A stretch of 64,000 bases of DNA, from the NCBI GenBank assembly GCA_001414345.1, contig LLCB01000291.1, forward strand, positions 1 to 64,000, written 5' to 3'. The first letter of the stretch is position 1. Each line of letters begins with the position of its first letter. This document shows positions 63,940-64,000 of this stretch, one piece after another. The position numbers and the translations under genes are program-made. Below the pieces are notes generated by a model that had not been told where the DNA came from, searched no databases, and saw only the letters and a program-made list of their open reading frames with translations. The DNA comes from Hymenoscyphus infarciens (Eukaryota; Ascomycota; Leotiomycetes; Helotiales; Helotiaceae).

Positions 63940-64000
63940 ATATGGACCCCCCCACTGATGTCACCAGCCACGGGGCGTAATGCTCATTTGTGCGTCTTTG

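Overview
The window looks like a chromosome segment of a filamentous ascomycete (Pezizomycotina). The genes carry short introns of 47-74 nt with GT..AG borders. Gene-bearing DNA has balanced base composition and alternates abruptly with very AT-rich, gene-free DNA in which CpA, TpG and mostly CpG dinucleotides are almost exhausted. That is the signature of repeat-induced point mutation (RIP), a genome defence limited to fungi. Secreted proteases, an Hsp30-type small heat-shock protein and a pyruvate decarboxylase fit this. I cannot place the species from sequence alone.

Layout. 1-600: RIP-eroded satellite carrying a 25-bp palindrome. 1740-2598 (-): secreted lysine-block repeat protein with dibasic sites and one intron, unlike any family I recognise. 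4068-4540: short hAT-like non-autonomous element. 5073-7106 (-): six-exon pyruvate decarboxylase-family enzyme. 7569-10602 (-): six-exon secreted subtilase. 11853-52689: a 40.8-kb AT-rich block whose two ends are inverted copies of each other. Each end is a ~120-bp, less AT-rich tip followed inward by a long array of a ~38-bp unit; the interior holds only wrecked coding relics and secondary satellites. 52761-58917: a second TIR element, itself split by a complete 3.88-kb hAT transposon (53368-57250) with an 8-bp target duplication. 59231-60529 (+): intronless secreted pepsin-like protein with both Asp-Thr-Gly triads altered. 61157-61849 (+): small heat-shock protein with a textbook heat-shock element. 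63260-63939: a second short hAT-like element with a perfect 8-bp target duplication.

The genes do not form an obvious pathway. Three of the five encode secreted proteins (repeat peptide precursor, subtilase, aspartic-protease-like protein), and all lie within islands between AT-rich transposon blocks, a setting typical of fast-evolving secretome genes in 'two-speed' fungal genomes. The ~47-kb AT-rich stretch (about 11.9-58.9 kb) is either a composite of nested, RIP-killed transposons or, speculatively, a regional centromere or heterochromatic domain built from them.

Most worth checking: the Kex2-type lysine/acid repeat precursor; the giant inverted-repeat element with satellite arms; the active-site-altered aspartic protease; and a 27-bp in-frame minisatellite that has escaped RIP inside the dead block. 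No tRNA, rRNA or CRISPR was recognised.
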